The notes under the pieces are model-generated. The model was given only the letters and a program-made list of their open reading frames with translations, had not been told where the DNA came from and did not search any database. This document shows, piece after piece, positions 12,677 to 12,899 of a stretch of DNA of 12,899 nt; positions within the stretch are counted from its first letter, which is position 1; every line of letters starts with the position of its first letter. The position numbers were made by a program, and so were the translations under genes. Origin of the DNA: CAYWTX01 sp964461295 (GTDB taxonomy: Bacteria; Planctomycetota; Phycisphaerae; SM23-33). The stretch is from positions 1 through 12,899 of the forward strand of contig CAYWTX010000597.1 in the NCBI GenBank assembly GCA_964461295.1, given 5' to 3'.

Positions 12677-12899
12677 CTGTCAGACACGATCCCGTTGCGC
12701 TGGACGCACGCTATTGCACCGGCGGGGCGGGGGTGGAGCAGGCGGGACGGCCCCGCGACGCATGTGCCCGTTGCTCCCCGGCACTGCTGTCCAAGATAAT
12801 CGCGGCGTAGTGTCCTGCCTGGCTTTTCGGGGGTGATTGTCCTCGGATTCCTGGGTTTTGGACGGCCTCAAGCCTTCCTGCGACTGGCTTTCGGCCCGT
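12677..12899. other. Unassigned right end of the window
   Basis: I find no supportable gene, RNA or regulatory site. Short open frames exist on both strands but have repetitive Arg/Pro-rich composition and no ribosome sites, typical of chance frames in GC-rich DNA. Confidence 0.5.

Noticed and set aside
12680..12871. Minus-strand small gene at the right end
   Set aside because: No ribosome site, composition biased to Arg/Pro, no domain resemblance.

Overview
This is a GC-rich bacterial window. All well-supported genes are on the plus strand and show strong G/C preference at third codon positions. The gene content (glycan-active hydrolases, a formylglycine-type sulfatase, a secreted FG-GAP protein, small toxin-antitoxin modules) and the many short palindromic repeats suggest an uncultured Planctomycetota or neighbouring PVC-type bacterium. 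That placement is inferred from gene style only; the window has no rRNA, tRNA or phylogenetic marker.

Layout. 1-141 is a multi-hairpin repeat whose near-identical inverted copy lies at 8277-8417. 335-2896 encodes a secreted GH123/DUF4091-like glycoside hydrolase. Its stop overlaps the start of a small secreted protein gene (2893-3357), and a palindromic element sits inside the 5' coding part of that gene. 3358-3582 is repeat-rich. 3583-3933 carries a degenerate second copy of the GH123 gene's 3' end. It overlaps the GTG start of a secreted FG-GAP propeller protein (3930-5717). A VapBC toxin-antitoxin pair (5791-6358) follows with its own sigma70-like promoter, then a type I sulfatase (6461-8056). 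8057-8657 is gene-free and holds a 114-bp MITE-like element and two opposed repeat copies. 8658-11039 encodes a clan GH-A, agarase-like hydrolase. 11107-11477 holds an orphan ribbon-helix-helix (RHH) antitoxin abutting a 5'-truncated RHH remnant. 11480-12517 is a glycerate-dehydrogenase-like D-2-hydroxyacid dehydrogenase carrying a charged low-complexity insertion. 12518-12899 contains a G-run tandem repeat, a perfect 34-bp inverted repeat and otherwise nothing recognised.

How the genes may work together. GH123-like and GH-A-like hydrolases, a sulfatase and a secreted propeller protein fit breakdown of a sulfated, possibly amino-sugar-containing, polysaccharide. Substrate assignment is inference. 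The sulfatase and the GH-A enzyme lack a visible signal peptide, unlike the first three genes, so the set may be split between export and cytosol.

The most distinctive feature is repeat biology. At least four unrelated repeat families share one design, pairs of small hairpins set in inverted or tandem orientation. Repeats appear to have entered coding sequences without breaking the frame in two places (about 2905-2980 and 12014-12121). There are also traces of gene-end duplication and of deletion between toxin-antitoxin modules. No transposase, CRISPR array or clear new defence system is visible.
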